From JAYPUG01 sp038117265 (GTDB lineage: Bacteria > Pseudomonadota > Alphaproteobacteria > UBA6615): a stretch of 64,000 bases of DNA. The notes beneath the pieces are model-generated. The model was not told the DNA's origin and did no database searches. It worked only from the letters and a program-made list of their open reading frames with translations. The stretch is taken from the NCBI GenBank assembly GCA_038117265.1, contig JAYOFO010000005.1:7986-71985 (forward strand), given 5' to 3'. The position numbers were made by a program, and so were the translations under genes. Each line of letters opens with the position of its first letter. Within the stretch, counting starts at the first letter, position 1. This document shows, piece by piece, positions 34,520-42,830 of the stretch.

Positions 34520-34993
34520 TTACTTGATCTCCGGACCGCGGTAGGCCTTGTGGCAGGCACCGCAGGTCGCACCGATGCTGCCGACAACGGCCTTCGGGTC
34601 GCTGCCCAGCGAGCCGGCGCTGGCGTTGGCGGCGACGACATCGGCCGCGGCCTGGGTCGCGGCGGCCTTGGCCTTGAAGTCGTCCCAGTTCGACCAGATC
34701 TCGGCCTTCGCGCGAGACTTCTCGCCGGCCGATCCGCCTTCGAACATGCCCGGGATCTGTGCCGCGAGGGTGCTGATCTGCAGCGCCAGCTTCTGGGCTT
34801 CGGCCGCATTGCCACCACCGACGGCTTCGCCGAGACCCTTCATTGCGCCGCCTATCGACTTCATGGCCTGGCCACGTTTGCCGTGCTCATGTGCGACGGA
34901 CTCGCTGCTGCCGACGGTCGCGAAGGCGACGGCGACAGCCAGTGCCGCGCCGGCAAGAAGCCCGACCCTGGTGATCTTTTGAACGGTCAACAT
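34520..34993 (-). CDS. Cytochrome c'/c-556 family protein
   Basis: A 157-residue class II cytochrome: signal peptide (about residues 1-30), a four-helix bundle and a single C-terminal haem site CGACH (Cys144, Cys147, His148). The start at 34993 is preceded by GGGAGAGC. Such proteins bind NO or shuttle electrons in the periplasm. It is transcribed divergently from the DUF1223 gene. Confidence 0.85.
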   Translation of the reverse strand: MLTVQKITRVGLLAGAALAVAVAFATVGSSESVAHEHGKRGQAMKSIGGAMKGLGEAVGGGNAAEAQKLALQISTLAAQIPGMFEGGSAGEKSRAKAEIWSNWDDFKAKAAATQAAADVVAANASAGSLGSDPKAVVGSIGATCGACHKAYRGPEIK

Positions 34994-35223
34994 ATTGCTC
35001 TCCCTGTTACCCGTTTGGGTGTACCCCGGCGATGAACACGCCAAGGCGCGACGCTACGAGACATCATTAAGCCTCTGGGTTTCCAATTAAATTTTCGTTC
35101 GATCACGGAAACGTGAACGGATATGGCCCGATTGCTCCAATCTCGCGTGACATCGGGAATAAATCTCCCGCGCCGCTGTTAATGTGCACGTGTACGTCAT
35201 TCTGCACAGCACGGAGTAAAGCG

Positions 35224-35985
35224 ATGAAAGCGGTTCGATTCGCATTGTCGGGGCTGCTTCTCGCAGGCCTGCTCCCGGGATGGGCGAACGCCGAAGGCGC
35301 ACGCGCTCCGGTCACCGTGATCGAACTCTTCACCTCGCAGAGCTGTTACTCCTGCCCTCCGGCCGAGGCGTATCTCGGCGAACTGGCGCACCGCGACGAT
35401 ATCGTCGCGCTCGAGTTCCACGTCGACTACTGGGACCGCCTCAATTACGGCGTCCATGGTCGCTGGAAGGACGTCTTCTCGACCCCGGAGATGACGGAGC
35501 GGCAGCGCCGCTACAACCGCGAGATTCGCGGCACCGGCAGCGTCTATACGCCGCAGATGGTCGTCGACGGGCGCGCCGAGGCCGTCGGTTCGCGCCAGGG
35601 CGAGATGGGCGACCGTATCGCCGAAGTGCGCACGGACGGTCGGCCTCGCGTTGCGGTCGAGATTGCGCGCGTCCAGGGCGGCGGTATCGAGGTTTCGGTG
35701 AACGGCGCGGCTGGCGGCGGCGACATCTGGCTCGTCACCTTCATTCGCGAACACACCACCAAGGTCCTGCGCGGCGAGAACCACGGCAAGTCGCTGACCA
35801 ACCACAACGTCGTGCGCGACGTGCGCCATGCCGGCACGCTGGACGGAGGCGGGGGCAGCGTTGCCGTGTCCGACCTTGCGCTGGAGCCGGGACAGGGCTG
35901 CGCGGTGCTGGTGCAGGACGGCGACGCCGGGCCCGTGCTCGGGGCCGCCTATTGCCCGGCCGGACTCGACGATACGGCGTCGTGA
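35224..35985 (+). CDS. DUF1223 thioredoxin-like secreted protein
   Basis: A 253-residue protein with a signal peptide (cleavage near Ala23) and a thioredoxin-like domain whose CxxC is Cys41-Tyr-Ser-Cys44 in TSQSCYSCPPAE, the family hallmark. Function is unknown; a thiol-redox role in the periplasm is likely. The ATG at 35224 follows CGGAGTAAAG. The 230 bases before it separate it from the cytochrome c' gene and hold no clear site. Confidence 0.8.
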   Translation: MKAVRFALSGLLLAGLLPGWANAEGARAPVTVIELFTSQSCYSCPPAEAYLGELAHRDDIVALEFHVDYWDRLNYGVHGRWKDVFSTPEMTERQRRYNREIRGTGSVYTPQMVVDGRAEAVGSRQGEMGDRIAEVRTDGRPRVAVEIARVQGGGIEVSVNGAAGGGDIWLVTFIREHTTKVLRGENHGKSLTNHNVVRDVRHAGTLDGGGGSVAVSDLALEPGQGCAVLVQDGDAGPVLGAAYCPAGLDDTAS

Positions 35986-36009
35986 GACGTCTCGACGTTT
36001 GTTACCGCG

Positions 36010-36804
36010 CTACGTCACGTACTTGCGGAACTCCGGCTTGCGCTTCTCCTGGAACGCACGCCCGCCTTCCTTCGATTCCTCGGTGCCGTAATAGAGCTTG
36101 AGCGCCTCGAAGCCCATCGCCCCGATACCCTTGATGTGGTCGGTGTCGATGTTGAACGAGCGCTTGGCGATGGCCAGCGCCGTTGGGCTCTTCTCCATCA
36201 GCTCGGCGCACCAGCGCGCGACCTCGGCGTCGAGTTCCCGGTCCGGCACGACCGTGTTGGCGAGGCCCATCTCGAGCGCCTCGCGTGCGGTGTATTGCCG
36301 GCACATGAACCAGATCTCGCGGGCCTTCTTCTCGCCGACGATGCGTGCCAGGTAGGCGGTGCCGTAGCCCGGGTCGACCGAGCCCATGCGCGGGCCGACC
36401 TGGCCGAAAATCGCGCTCTCGCCCGCGATCGTCAGGTCGCACACCGTGGCGATGACGTTGCCGCCGCCGATGGCGTAGCCGCGGACCTTGGCGATCACCG
36501 GCTTGGGCACGTCGCGGATCAGGCCCTGGAACTCCTCGATGGGGATGCCGATCGTGCCGCGCCGGCTGCCGTATCCCTCGGTCGACTTGTTCTCGAGCGA
36601 CTGGTCGCCCCCGGACGAGAAGGCGCGCTCACCGGCGCCGGTGATGACGATGACGCCGATTGCCTTGTCCCAGCCGGCGTCCTGGATCGCGTCGATCATT
36701 TCCTCGATGGTCTGGCCGCGAAACGCGTTCAGCCTGTCGGGCCGGTTGATGGTGATCGTCGCGACGCCGTCGGCCTTGTCGTAGAGGATGTCTTCGTAGG
36801 TCAT
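36010..36804 (-). CDS. badI: 2-ketocyclohexanecarboxyl-CoA hydrolase-like (BadI)
   Basis: A 264-residue crotonase-fold protein. Long stretches agree with BadI and the related naphthoyl-CoA synthase MenB: NRPDRLNAFRG, VRGYAIGGGNV, IFGQVGPRMGSVDPGYGT and the C-terminal KRKPEFRKY. BadI opens the ring of 2-ketocyclohexanecarboxyl-CoA to pimeloyl-CoA. The start is the ATG at 36804. It is alone here, without BadH or the upstream ring-oxidising enzymes, so the pathway must be completed elsewhere. MenB is less likely because the rest of menaquinone synthesis is absent from the window. Confidence 0.75.
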   Translation of the reverse strand: MTYEDILYDKADGVATITINRPDRLNAFRGQTIEEMIDAIQDAGWDKAIGVIVITGAGERAFSSGGDQSLENKSTEGYGSRRGTIGIPIEEFQGLIRDVPKPVIAKVRGYAIGGGNVIATVCDLTIAGESAIFGQVGPRMGSVDPGYGTAYLARIVGEKKAREIWFMCRQYTAREALEMGLANTVVPDRELDAEVARWCAELMEKSPTALAIAKRSFNIDTDHIKGIGAMGFEALKLYYGTEESKEGGRAFQEKRKPEFRKYVT

Positions 36805-36909
36805 TGTCCGTTCCCCCTGATGTCCGCGCGATATTAGCGGATCAGTTGACCCGCGCGGGTTTCGATTTAGATGATCGGGTGAGGCAATGCCGCACCGGGA
36901 GGACAGGCG

Positions 36910-37299
36910 ATGGCAAAGGCGAAAGCAAAGGACGAACGGCCGCCGGTGGCGGTGGGGCACGTCTCGTTCCACGTCAAGGACGTGCCGGGCGCGACCCGTT
37001 TCATGGAGGTGCTCGGCCTGCGCACCGTGTTCGAAGCCGAAAAGTTCGCCGTGATGGAACTGCGCGGCGGAACGCACCTGATCCTCCGCGCCTCGCGCAG
37101 GAAGATCGCGGCGGGCACGGTCGCGCCGGTCGACCTGATGGTCGACGATGTCGAGGCGATGCGGGCTTACTGCCGGACGAAGAGGCTCAAGCCGTCGAAA
37201 ATCACCTCGGGCACGGTCCATGATTCGTTCTTCGTGCCGGGACCCGGCGGCTGGTCGATCAAGATCACCTCGTCGCACACGAGCGGTCGCCCGGTCTGA
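36910..37299 (+). CDS. VOC family (glyoxalase/bleomycin-resistance fold) protein
   Basis: A 129-residue single-module vicinal-oxygen-chelate protein with GHVSFHVKDVPGATRFMEVLGLR at the start and GPGGWSIKI at the end. The likely metal His/Glu set is partly visible (GHVSFHV, and Glu in MELRGG). The lysine-rich N-terminus (MAKAKAKDE) is unusual. Substrate unknown. A GGGAGGACAGGCG ribosome binding region precedes the ATG. Confidence 0.75.
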   Translation: MAKAKAKDERPPVAVGHVSFHVKDVPGATRFMEVLGLRTVFEAEKFAVMELRGGTHLILRASRRKIAAGTVAPVDLMVDDVEAMRAYCRTKRLKPSKITSGTVHDSFFVPGPGGWSIKITSSHTSGRPV

Positions 37300-37402
37300 G
37301 CGTGCGCGGCAGGCGACCGGCACAAGGCTCATGACCGTAAGCCGTATACGCCTGAGCCGATACCTCGGCTAGGTTTCCGCTTCAGTCTTTGGAGAGATCC
37401 GG

Positions 37403-38125
37403 ATGCCAGACCGTTTCGGCCCGCGCGGCGTCATCGCCATCCTGATTCCGGTACAGAACTCGAACATGCAACCGGAATACGAGGCGATGCGCCCCCATGG
37501 CGTCAGCAACCAGATGTACCGGTTCGACATCTCCGATCACGACCATGTGCCCGAAGCCGTGCTGCGCGTCGTGCCCGACACGCTTTTGTGCTGGCCGGAT
37601 GTGATCATCGGCGGGAACTCGCTGGAGATGCGTCTGTGGTCGTAGGAAAAACAGGCCGCGTACCGGGCCGAGTTCGCCGCACGCGCCAACGGCGTCCCGA
37701 TGGTGCTGGCGACGGATGCGACCGCGGCGGCGCTGCGGACCATCGGTGCGCGTCGGATCGGCGTGCTTTCGCCGATGTCACCGGAATATTCGAGGAGCGT
37801 CGCCGACTATTACGCCAGCCTCGGTTTCGAGACGCTCGGTGCAACCTCGCTGATGGTCGAGCGCTCGGAGAACATCATCGAGAAGACGGTGGACGATGCC
37901 ATCGCCGCGTTCGAACGGATCGACCGTCCCGAAATTGACACGCTTCTGCATGTCGGGGGCGCACTCGGCATTGTTTCCCACATCGAGGAGATCGAAGCGC
38001 ATTTCGGAAAGCCGCTGGTGTCGGTGAATGCCGCGACCTACTGGTACGCGCTGCGCGAGATCGGCGTCGACGATGCGATGCCCGGGTTCGGCGGTTTGCT
38101 GACGCACACAGAGGTCGCGGCCTGA
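37403..38125 (+). pseudogene. Asp/Glu racemase-like protein, copy 1, interrupted by TAG
   Basis: A 240-codon frame matching the next gene end to end (both start MPDRFGPRGVIAILIP), with one TAG at 37643-37645 (codon 81), where copy 2 has Ile. After the stop the frame continues intact through to VAA. The fold is that of arylmalonate decarboxylase and maleate isomerase, but the usual catalytic cysteines are Asn (GGNS) and Gly (HVGGAL). It starts with ATG at 37403 after GGAGAG. It may be a decayed duplicate or a base-call error. Confidence 0.75.
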
Positions 38126-38150
38126 TCCGGCCGCAACGGGAGTCGATTCC

Positions 38151-38873
38151 GTGCCAGACCGTTTCGGGCCGCGCGGCGTCATCGCCATTCTGATCCCGCA
38201 ACAGAATTCGACCCAGCAGCCCGAATACGACGCGATGCGGGTGCCCGGCGTGTCGCACCAGATCTACCGGTTCGTGCTGGAAAGCCAGGACGACGTGGCC
38301 GGCGCGGTCCTCGATGCGGTGCCCGGCACCCACGGCTGCTGGCCGGACATGATCATCGGCGGCAACTCGCTCGAGATGCGCGACTGGTCGATCGATCGGC
38401 AGGGTTGGTACTCGGCAGAGTTCGCGAAGCGCGCGGGTGACGTCCCGTTCGTGCTGGCGACCGACGCCATGGCCGCGGCCCTGCGCACCCTGGGTGCCAA
38501 GCGTATCGCCATTTGGGTGCCGCTGTACGAGCAGACATTGCTGAGCGCGAAGGGCTACTACGAAGAGCTCGGCTTCGAGGTGCCCTATGCGGGTTGTCTC
38601 GGGGTCGGACACCCGGTGAACTCGATCAATATCGGGCTCGGCGACGTCGAGGCCGCGTTCGAGGAACTCGACCATGACGATGTCGACGTGCTGGTCCACA
38701 TCGGTGCCTCGATCGGGATCGGCGACATGATCGCGCACATGGAGGCGAAGTTCGGAAAGCCGTTCCTGTCGGTCAATCAGGTGACCTACTGGTATGCGCT
38801 GCGCACGATGGGAATCGACGACCCGATCCTCGGTTACGGGCGCCTGCCAACTCTGCCGGAGGTCGCGGCCTAG
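38151..38873 (+). CDS. Asp/Glu racemase/maleate isomerase-like protein, copy 2
   Basis: A 240-residue protein, tandem duplicate of the preceding gene and intact. The pattern GKPFLSVNQVTYWYALR is typical of the family. Both positions normally holding catalytic cysteines are replaced: Asn in IIGGNS and Gly in VHIGASI. The two cysteines present (GCWPD, AGCLG) lie elsewhere. Therefore the usual racemase or decarboxylase chemistry is doubtful. It starts with GTG at 38151 after GGGAGTCG. Confidence 0.75.
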   Translation: MPDRFGPRGVIAILIPQQNSTQQPEYDAMRVPGVSHQIYRFVLESQDDVAGAVLDAVPGTHGCWPDMIIGGNSLEMRDWSIDRQGWYSAEFAKRAGDVPFVLATDAMAAALRTLGAKRIAIWVPLYEQTLLSAKGYYEELGFEVPYAGCLGVGHPVNSINIGLGDVEAAFEELDHDDVDVLVHIGASIGIGDMIAHMEAKFGKPFLSVNQVTYWYALRTMGIDDPILGYGRLPTLPEVAA

Positions 38874-38879
38874 TCCGGG

Positions 38880-39452
38880 TTATTCCGCCGCGACTCGGAA
38901 GCCGAACTTGTCCATGGCCGCAAGCGTCTCCGCACCGAACCTCTCTGCAATCTCCTCGCCGACGCGCGGGTGATAGACGACCTCGTCGTGCGCGTCGCCC
39001 TCGGGCGTCTGGATCATCACCAGCAGCCGCGCCACCTCGTCGGAGATGTTGTGGAAGTCGCGATAGACGCCGGCGGGAACCGACACGAAGTCCAGCGGCT
39101 CGAGCTCGACGGAATTCTCGCCGTTCTCGCCCCACGACACCCGGAACCGGCCGTTGAGGCAGAAGAAGTTCTCGACCGTGTGCGAATGGCTGTGCAGGCC
39201 GGGATGGTTGCCCGGCGGACATTCCGCGATCGACACCGTCAGGCCCGGTGCGCCGCGCACCGGTGAGATCGCGTTGCGGCCCTGCCAGCCCTCGGGCGAC
39301 ATCACGGGATAGACGTTCTTGGCCGAGACGATTTCGATCGCCTCGGACGGGATGCCGCTCTTGTCCATGATCGACTTCTTGTAGGGGACGAGGTCGGCGA
39401 ACCGGGCGACCCGGCTGGCCACGTCGGTGTTCTTGAGTTCGACGGCTTTCAA
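38880..39452 (-). CDS. Cupin domain protein
   Basis: A 190-residue cupin with the metal motif HSHSHTVENFF (His ligands and Glu) and the second motif ending in FHNISDE. The beta-barrel spans roughly residues 60-165. I start it at TTG at 39452, eight bases after GGAG; the first TTG at 39467 lacks a site. It may be a dioxygenase, isomerase or binding protein of unknown substrate. It converges with the racemase-like genes, 6 bases apart. Confidence 0.7.
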   Translation of the reverse strand: MKAVELKNTDVASRVARFADLVPYKKSIMDKSGIPSEAIEIVSAKNVYPVMSPEGWQGRNAISPVRGAPGLTVSIAECPPGNHPGLHSHSHTVENFFCLNGRFRVSWGENGENSVELEPLDFVSVPAGVYRDFHNISDEVARLLVMIQTPEGDAHDEVVYHPRVGEEIAERFGAETLAAMDKFGFRVAAE

Positions 39453-39533
39453 GGCATTTCTCCGCAAATTTCGCGCATGCCGCGAATTCTAGTACAACCG
39501 GGCCTCTCCCAGAACCCGAACCGGTGATACTGC

Positions 39534-39782
39534 ATGCCCGATTTCTACCGTCCCGACCTGGGGGCGAACCCCGAAGACCCGTTTGCGCGCGACGCCGACG
39601 GCAAGCTGGTCCGCCGGACCTTCTGGCTCGACATGGGCGACCGCTCGGTCGTCATGGCGATGACCCAGGGGGTCGGCGCGAACCTGGCGAACGAACACAA
39701 GCGCGCGCATCTCGCCGACATCGGGCGGGCACACCTGGTCGATCAGGTGTGCGTGCAGGAGATCCTTCCGCCCGATTGCTGA
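39534..39782 (+). CDS. Hypothetical protein (82 residues)
   Basis: A small frame with strong GC at codon third positions, starting MPDFYRPDLGANPEDPFARDADG and containing VVMAMTQGVGANL. No family recognised, no signal peptide or membrane span. It converges with the NIPSNAP gene (10 bases between the stops) and begins divergently from the cupin gene. I call it real with moderate confidence; it could act with the surrounding catabolic enzymes. Confidence 0.55.
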   Translation: MPDFYRPDLGANPEDPFARDADGKLVRRTFWLDMGDRSVVMAMTQGVGANLANEHKRAHLADIGRAHLVDQVCVQEILPPDC

Positions 39783-39792
39783 GCCGCGCCGG

Positions 39793-40428
39793 CTACCTCA
39801 GCGGCGAGAATCTGGCGGGGATCAGCATCGTCGAGTGCATCTCGACCAGGTGCTCGCCGCCCGCCTTGACGAACTTCTGCCATTCCGGGTCGGCGCCGCA
39901 CTTGGCGCGCGCCTCGGTGCGCTCGTCGAGGCTCTTGTAGGCCCAAAGGTGGCAGACCTCGTTGGGGTTCGGGCCTTCCGTGATCCAGGCGCCGACATTC
40001 TTCGAATATTTCTCGCGCGTCGGCAGGATGCCGAGGAACAGGTTCATCCATGCCCGGCCCGCACCGGCGTTCACCCGGTAATTCCGGAACTCGTAGAAGG
40101 CGTGTTCGCCCGCCGGAGGGGTCAGGTCCTTCGCTGGATTCAGGAAGCGGGTTTCCTGGTTGACCAGAAGCGGGCGCAGGTTCGGCACGTAGTTCTGGGT
40201 CCAGCCCTCGAGCTTGCCGAGCTCGGTGCGCAGGCGCGCGCGCTCCTCGAAGCTGTCGTAGCGCCACAGGTGCATGACCTGGTTGAGCGGGCCCATCTCG
40301 GTGTACCAGTAACCTTCGAGCACGCCGTAATCGTTGCCGCGGACCTTGCGGCCGACGCTCTCGTTCAGTTCGAGGATCTTCGGGATCGACCCGGGCCGGG
40401 CCGTGTAGGTGCGCAGTTCGTGGAGCAT
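39793..40428 (-). CDS. NIPSNAP family protein, two domains
   Basis: A 211-residue protein with two similar ferredoxin-like NIPSNAP repeats: HELRTYTARPGSIPKILEL near residue 3 and YEFRNYRVNAGAGRAWM near residue 110; each ends in a HLW-type segment (MHLWRY and CHLWAY). Members occur beside catabolic operons but no enzyme activity is known. The ATG at 40428 starts the first repeat. Confidence 0.8.
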   Translation of the reverse strand: MLHELRTYTARPGSIPKILELNESVGRKVRGNDYGVLEGYWYTEMGPLNQVMHLWRYDSFEERARLRTELGKLEGWTQNYVPNLRPLLVNQETRFLNPAKDLTPPAGEHAFYEFRNYRVNAGAGRAWMNLFLGILPTREKYSKNVGAWITEGPNPNEVCHLWAYKSLDERTEARAKCGADPEWQKFVKAGGEHLVEMHSTMLIPARFSPLR

Positions 40429-40532
40429 CGTTTCCCCCCTGAAGGAATGTTCGTTTGTTCAGGGCGCCAGACTGCGACGCCGTCCGGTGCGAGGCAAGCG
40501 GGTTCGGCGCACGCCGGAAACGCGTGTGGGGA

Positions 40533-41090
40533 TCAGTCGATCGGCAGCACCGCGCCGGGAAACGGATCGATCCGGTGAATGTGGTCGCCGCCGGCCTCAT
40601 CGAGGACCCTGGCCGCACGTCCGGCGGCAGCCGCGTCGCTCGCATGCACCCAGCACACGATGCCGCCGTCGCGGATCGACTGTTCGAGGCGATGCTGCCA
40701 ATGCTCGTCGGCAAAGCGCGACAGGAACCCGCCCACCGTGGCATCGGTCTGTTCCGAGGCGCCGCTGGCCACCCCGATCGGTCCGCCCACGGCGTACGCA
40801 GCCGCTGCGGTGCCCAACTCGGCGACCACCGCCAGGGTCTCGCTCAGGAAGTCGATAACACCGCGCACGCTTACATGGGCATCGAGGCTTTCGCGCGGCG
40901 TGTCGGCGCGATCCGCCAGCTCGTCGACGGCAGGGATCGATCCGAAGTGATCGACGATGTCCTGGTGGTTGCCGAGGATGCTGATTTCGGACTGCGTGAA
41001 CCCGTTCTCCACCAGCGATTCGAGCGCGCGTGTGAAGGCCTTGGCGTCGTTGAACACCGCGACGAAGATGGATTCCTGATCGCTCGACAT
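40533..41090 (-). CDS. General stress protein 17M-like / DUF1269-type protein
   Basis: A 185-residue protein that starts FVAVFNDAKAFTRALESLVENGF, the fold seen in YflT/Gsp17M general stress proteins, followed by a glycine-rich hydrophobic middle (AAAYAVGGPIGVASG) and a second similar strand-helix unit (GGIVCWVHASDAAAAGRAARVL). The ATG at 41090 follows GGGAGCAGG. It has no clear partner. It faces away from the urt region. Confidence 0.65.
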   Translation of the reverse strand: MSSDQESIFVAVFNDAKAFTRALESLVENGFTQSEISILGNHQDIVDHFGSIPAVDELADRADTPRESLDAHVSVRGVIDFLSETLAVVAELGTAAAAYAVGGPIGVASGASEQTDATVGGFLSRFADEHWQHRLEQSIRDGGIVCWVHASDAAAAGRAARVLDEAGGDHIHRIDPFPGAVLPID

Positions 41091-41196
41091 ATCCTGCTCC
41101 CTCTTGGCGCGAACCCTGCAAACAGTATGGGGAATACAGATGTGATCGCGAATGAGGCAGGTCAATCAGCAACGCCGGCGGCGCTGCGGTGTGATT

Positions 41197-41231
41197 AAAA
41201 ACCCCGCGGCCGCACGGAGCGGCACGCGGGG
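41197..41231 (-). terminator. Strong intrinsic terminator on the minus strand
   Basis: On the minus strand the stem CCCCGCG-(U bulge)-GCCGC pairs with GCGGC-CGCGGGG around loop UCCGU, followed by UUUUUAAUC (plus coordinates 41231 down to 41197). The nearest minus-strand gene begins to the left at 41090, and none lies to the right before the urt operon, so it does not end a known gene. It probably ends a small RNA. Confidence 0.75.
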
Positions 41232-41248
41232 CCCTGAGGCCCATGTTG

Positions 41249-41267
41249 GGTGCAACAACGACCTCAG
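41249..41267 (+). repeat. 19-bp repeat, upstream copy
   Basis: GGTGCAACAACGACCTCAG, identical to the copy at 41494-41512, 245 bases away in direct orientation. The flanking bases differ. This copy lies inside the predicted minus-strand small RNA. Confidence 0.9.
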
Positions 41268-41465
41268 TGGGCCTGAGCCCGGTTACCGTTTAACCAAAAA
41301 CCTGTCGGTTGTCGCGTCATTGGACCGCATCTATTTGCCCAAATAATGATCAAAAAAAATAAAATGTCCAATATTTGTGCAGATTAGCCGTTTCCCGATG
41401 CGGTCGCTCTTCGCCGCATCAGGATAATATGAATGATTATCAGATAGTTAACAATTGGCCTCCGG

Positions 41466-41482
41466 TTGGCACAGCGCTTGCT
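41466..41482 (+). promoter_or_regulatory. Sigma-54 promoter of the urt-ure operon
   Basis: TTGGCAC (41466-41472), five bases and TTGCT (41478-41482) match the -24/-12 consensus exactly in the GG and GC pairs, with correct spacing. Transcription should start near 41493. An A-rich stretch upstream (about 41348-41365, GATCAA then A-run) could be an IHF-type bend site. Nitrogen control through NtrC would fit a urea operon; no enhancer site was identified with confidence. Confidence 0.8.
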
Positions 41483-41493
41483 AATTTGGTTGC

Positions 41494-41512
41494 GGTGCAA
41501 CAACGACCTCAG
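41494..41512 (+). repeat. 19-bp repeat, copy at the urtA mRNA 5' end
   Basis: The second copy begins at the predicted start of transcription and ends just before GGAGG (41515-41519), the urtA ribosome binding site. Inside the message CCUC (41507-41510) can pair with GAGG of that site across AGAUG, so this element may hide the ribosome site until another molecule binds it. Confidence 0.85.
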
Positions 41513-41528
41513 ATGGAGGCTTACGAGT

Positions 41529-42812
41529 ATGAAATCAGCAATCAAAACGATCGCGGCAGCTGGCGTTCTTGCCGGATCGCTCGCGTTCTCGGGGACGGTA
41601 CAGGCCGCTGACACCATCAAGGTCGGCATCCTTCACTCGTTGTCCGGGACCATGGCGATCAGCGAAACGGCGTTGAAGGACGTGATGCTGTTCCTGATCG
41701 ACGAGCAGAACAAGAAGGGTGGCCTGCTCGGTAAGAAGATCGAGCCCGTCGTCGTCGACCCGGCATCCGACTGGCCGCTGTTCGCCGAGAAGGCGCGCGA
41801 GTTGATCGAACAGCACAAGGTCGACGTTGTGTTCGGCAACTGGACGTCGGTGTCGCGCAAATCCGTGCTTCCGGTCTTCGAAGAGCTGAACGGCATGCTC
41901 TTCTATCCGGTGCAGTACGAGGGTGAGGAATCCTCGCGCAACATCTTCTACACGGGTGCTGCACCGAACCAGCAGGCGATCCCGGCCGTCGAATACCTGA
42001 TGAGCGAGGATGGCGGCAGCGTCGAACGCTGGGTGCTCGCCGGTACTGACTATGTCTATCCGCGCACGACGAACAAGATTCTCGAGGCCTTCCTCAAAGG
42101 CAAGGGCGTCGCGGAAGGCGACATCATGATAAACTACACGCCGTTCGGACATTCCGATTGGCAGACGATCGTGTCGGACATCAAGAAGTTCGCCTCGGCC
42201 GGCAAGAAGACGGCCGTCGTGTCGACGATCAACGGCGATGCCAACGTGCCGTTCTACAAGGAGCTCGCCAACCAGGGCATCGCGGCCGAAGACATTCCGG
42301 TCGTCGCGTTCTCGGTGGGTGAGGAAGAGCTTGCCGGTATCGACACCGCACCGCTCGTCGGCCACCTCGCCGCGTGGAACTACTTCATGAGCGTCGACGA
42401 TCCCCTTAACAGCAAAGTGATCGGGAAGTGGCACGCTTTCATCGGCAACGACAAGCGCGTCTTCAACGATCCGATGGAGGCCCACTACATCGGCTTCAAC
42501 ATGTGGGCGCAGGCGGTCGAACAGGCCGGAACGACGAATATCGACGCCGTTCGCCAGGCCATGTACGGCCAGGAGGTCAAGAACCTCACCGGCGGTATCG
42601 CGGTGATGAACACCAACCATCACCTGTCGAAGCCGGTTCTGATCGGCGAAATCCAGGATGACGGACAGTTTGCCACCGTCTGGTCGACCACCGGTGTCGT
42701 GGTGGGTGACGCCTGGAGCGACTTCATCCCGGAAAGCGCGAAGCTGACCGCCGACTGGACCTATCCCTGGGTCTGCGGCAACTGCGAGAAGCCCAATTAT
42801 CTGACCAACTAA
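41529..42812 (+). CDS. urtA: Urea ABC transporter substrate-binding protein
   Basis: A 427-residue periplasmic binding protein, with signal peptide (cleavage near Ala26) and the UrtA pattern KVGILHSLSGTMAISE, FGNWTSVSRKS and a C-terminal CGNCEKPNY. It binds urea and delivers it to UrtBC. The start is the ATG at 41529; an upstream in-frame ATG would begin before the promoter's transcript. It is the first gene of the operon, directly behind the sigma-54 promoter, and a hairpin follows its stop. Confidence 0.95.
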   Translation: MKSAIKTIAAAGVLAGSLAFSGTVQAADTIKVGILHSLSGTMAISETALKDVMLFLIDEQNKKGGLLGKKIEPVVVDPASDWPLFAEKARELIEQHKVDVVFGNWTSVSRKSVLPVFEELNGMLFYPVQYEGEESSRNIFYTGAAPNQQAIPAVEYLMSEDGGSVERWVLAGTDYVYPRTTNKILEAFLKGKGVAEGDIMINYTPFGHSDWQTIVSDIKKFASAGKKTAVVSTINGDANVPFYKELANQGIAAEDIPVVAFSVGEEELAGIDTAPLVGHLAAWNYFMSVDDPLNSKVIGKWHAFIGNDKRVFNDPMEAHYIGFNMWAQAVEQAGTTNIDAVRQAMYGQEVKNLTGGIAVMNTNHHLSKPVLIGEIQDDGQFATVWSTTGVVVGDAWSDFIPESAKLTADWTYPWVCGNCEKPNYLTN

Positions 42813-42830
42813 GTATGTCCCCCCGTGGAC

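Larger units (their letters stand above)
41197..41335 (-). ncRNA. Candidate small RNA complementary to the urtA leader
   Basis: The terminator at 41197-41231 implies a minus-strand transcript with no gene. A possible promoter (TTGGAC, 17 bases, CATTAT) reading leftward lies at about 41343-41371, which would give an RNA of about 140 bases. It would contain the complement of the 19-base repeat at 41249-41267, hence match the predicted first bases of urtA mRNA. In the RNA, CUGAGG and CCUCAG pair around it and CACC would lie in a loop, ready to meet GGUG of the message. No transcript is shown; the promoter match is weak. Confidence 0.4.
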
